Positions 63,706 through 64,000 of a DNA stretch of 64,000 nt are shown here, piece by piece. The notes under the pieces are model-generated. The model did no database searches and was not told the origin of the DNA. It was given only the letters and a program-made list of their open reading frames with translations. Each line of letters opens with the position of its first letter. Positions within the stretch are counted from its first letter, which is position 1. Made by a program: the position numbers and the translations under genes. This DNA comes from Patiria miniata (lineage: Eukaryota; Echinodermata; Asteroidea; Valvatida; Asterinidae): assembly GCF_015706575.1 (NCBI RefSeq), contig NW_024037057.1, positions 2,809,501-2,873,500 of the forward strand. Direction: 5' to 3'.

Positions 63706-64000
63706 CAGGGCGAGTAAAATAAAAATGATACCCAAATGTCGGGACCGTTATTTTAGTGAAGTTCTGCATGTTGCACTTTCAAAATCTAGGATATGAAAGC
63801 CCAATTCATAAGCTTTCTTTTAGCACACGAATCGTTCAAATCACTCATGTAATTTTCAAGTTACAAGTCAGCTACCACTTTAAAGCTCTGTCCAATCTTC
63901 CTGCAATTTTCAGGGGAAATTTTGAGAGAGTTTGTCCCCAAGATGAACAGCAGGATTTTTCTCAATGTCTTGGGTCATGCACCTTTGATCTTTTGATCTT
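63706..64000 (+). mobile_element. Mariner-like element (family U), second copy, cut by window end
   Basis: TA then CAGGGCGAGTAAAATAAAAA, then GAAGTTCTGCATGTTGCAC and AAAATCTAGGATATGAAAGC as in 11022-11100. It lacks the nested MITE found in the first copy, giving the uninterrupted arrangement ACCCAAATGTCGGGACCG. Confidence 0.65.

Overview
This is a 64 kb piece of a eukaryotic genome with one clear protein-coding gene and a dense population of small transposable elements. The gene is a spliced ADAR (double-stranded-RNA adenosine deaminase) on the + strand. The setting (many short non-autonomous DNA transposons, tRNA-derived SINEs, frequent ACATGTACATGTA strings, a TTAGGG-type telomere tract) suggests a marine invertebrate, most likely a deuterostome such as an echinoderm, hemichordate or amphioxus. 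I cannot fix the species.

Layout. 1-17.9 kb: no confident gene. It holds copies of a TTAA-flanked palindromic element (family P), a related TTAA-flanked family (Q), a four-copy tandem repeat at 5.5-7.9 kb, a 'GGTTCGATAGTCCG' minisatellite, a mariner-like foldback element with a Harbinger-like MITE nested in it, an interstitial telomeric tract inside a palindrome, a SINE and several hairpin elements. A weak promoter or first-exon candidate lies near 13.1 kb.

17.97-38.83 kb: the ADAR gene. Eight coding exons give about 1131 residues after allowing for one missing base in a C run: three Z-alpha domains in one large first coding exon, one dsRNA-binding domain split over exons 1 and 2, and a complete deaminase domain with HAE, PCG and SCS zinc/catalytic motifs. 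The stop codon and an AATAAA follow in the last exon. Its introns hold near-perfect inverted repeats, including a ~490 bp palindrome that would fold into long dsRNA, the substrate of the enzyme the gene encodes. Several insertions sit within a few bases of splice sites.

38.8-46.3 kb: gene-free accessory DNA with two hAT-like MITEs (about 8 bp target duplications), a 31 bp perfect-TIR element, a Harbinger-like MITE, a hairpin element and a tandem duplication.

46.37-62.15 kb: a composite structure. Two inverted arms of ~0.97-0.99 kb enclose about 12.7 kb of a 68 bp satellite organised into higher-order units of 1.6-2.25 kb. A diverged ~322 bp repeat at its right edge contains the satellite core and looks ancestral to it. 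Each arm carries a tRNA-like sequence and a ~480 bp patch that is almost identical between the arms while the arm ends have diverged. This is the strongest candidate for an undescribed element: a large foldback-type transposon or an inverted-repeat-bounded satellite.

62.2-64 kb: a pogo-like MITE, a hairpin element and the start of a second mariner-like element cut by the window end.

No retroviral, LTR or Polinton copy was recognised. No CRISPR or prokaryotic feature is present.
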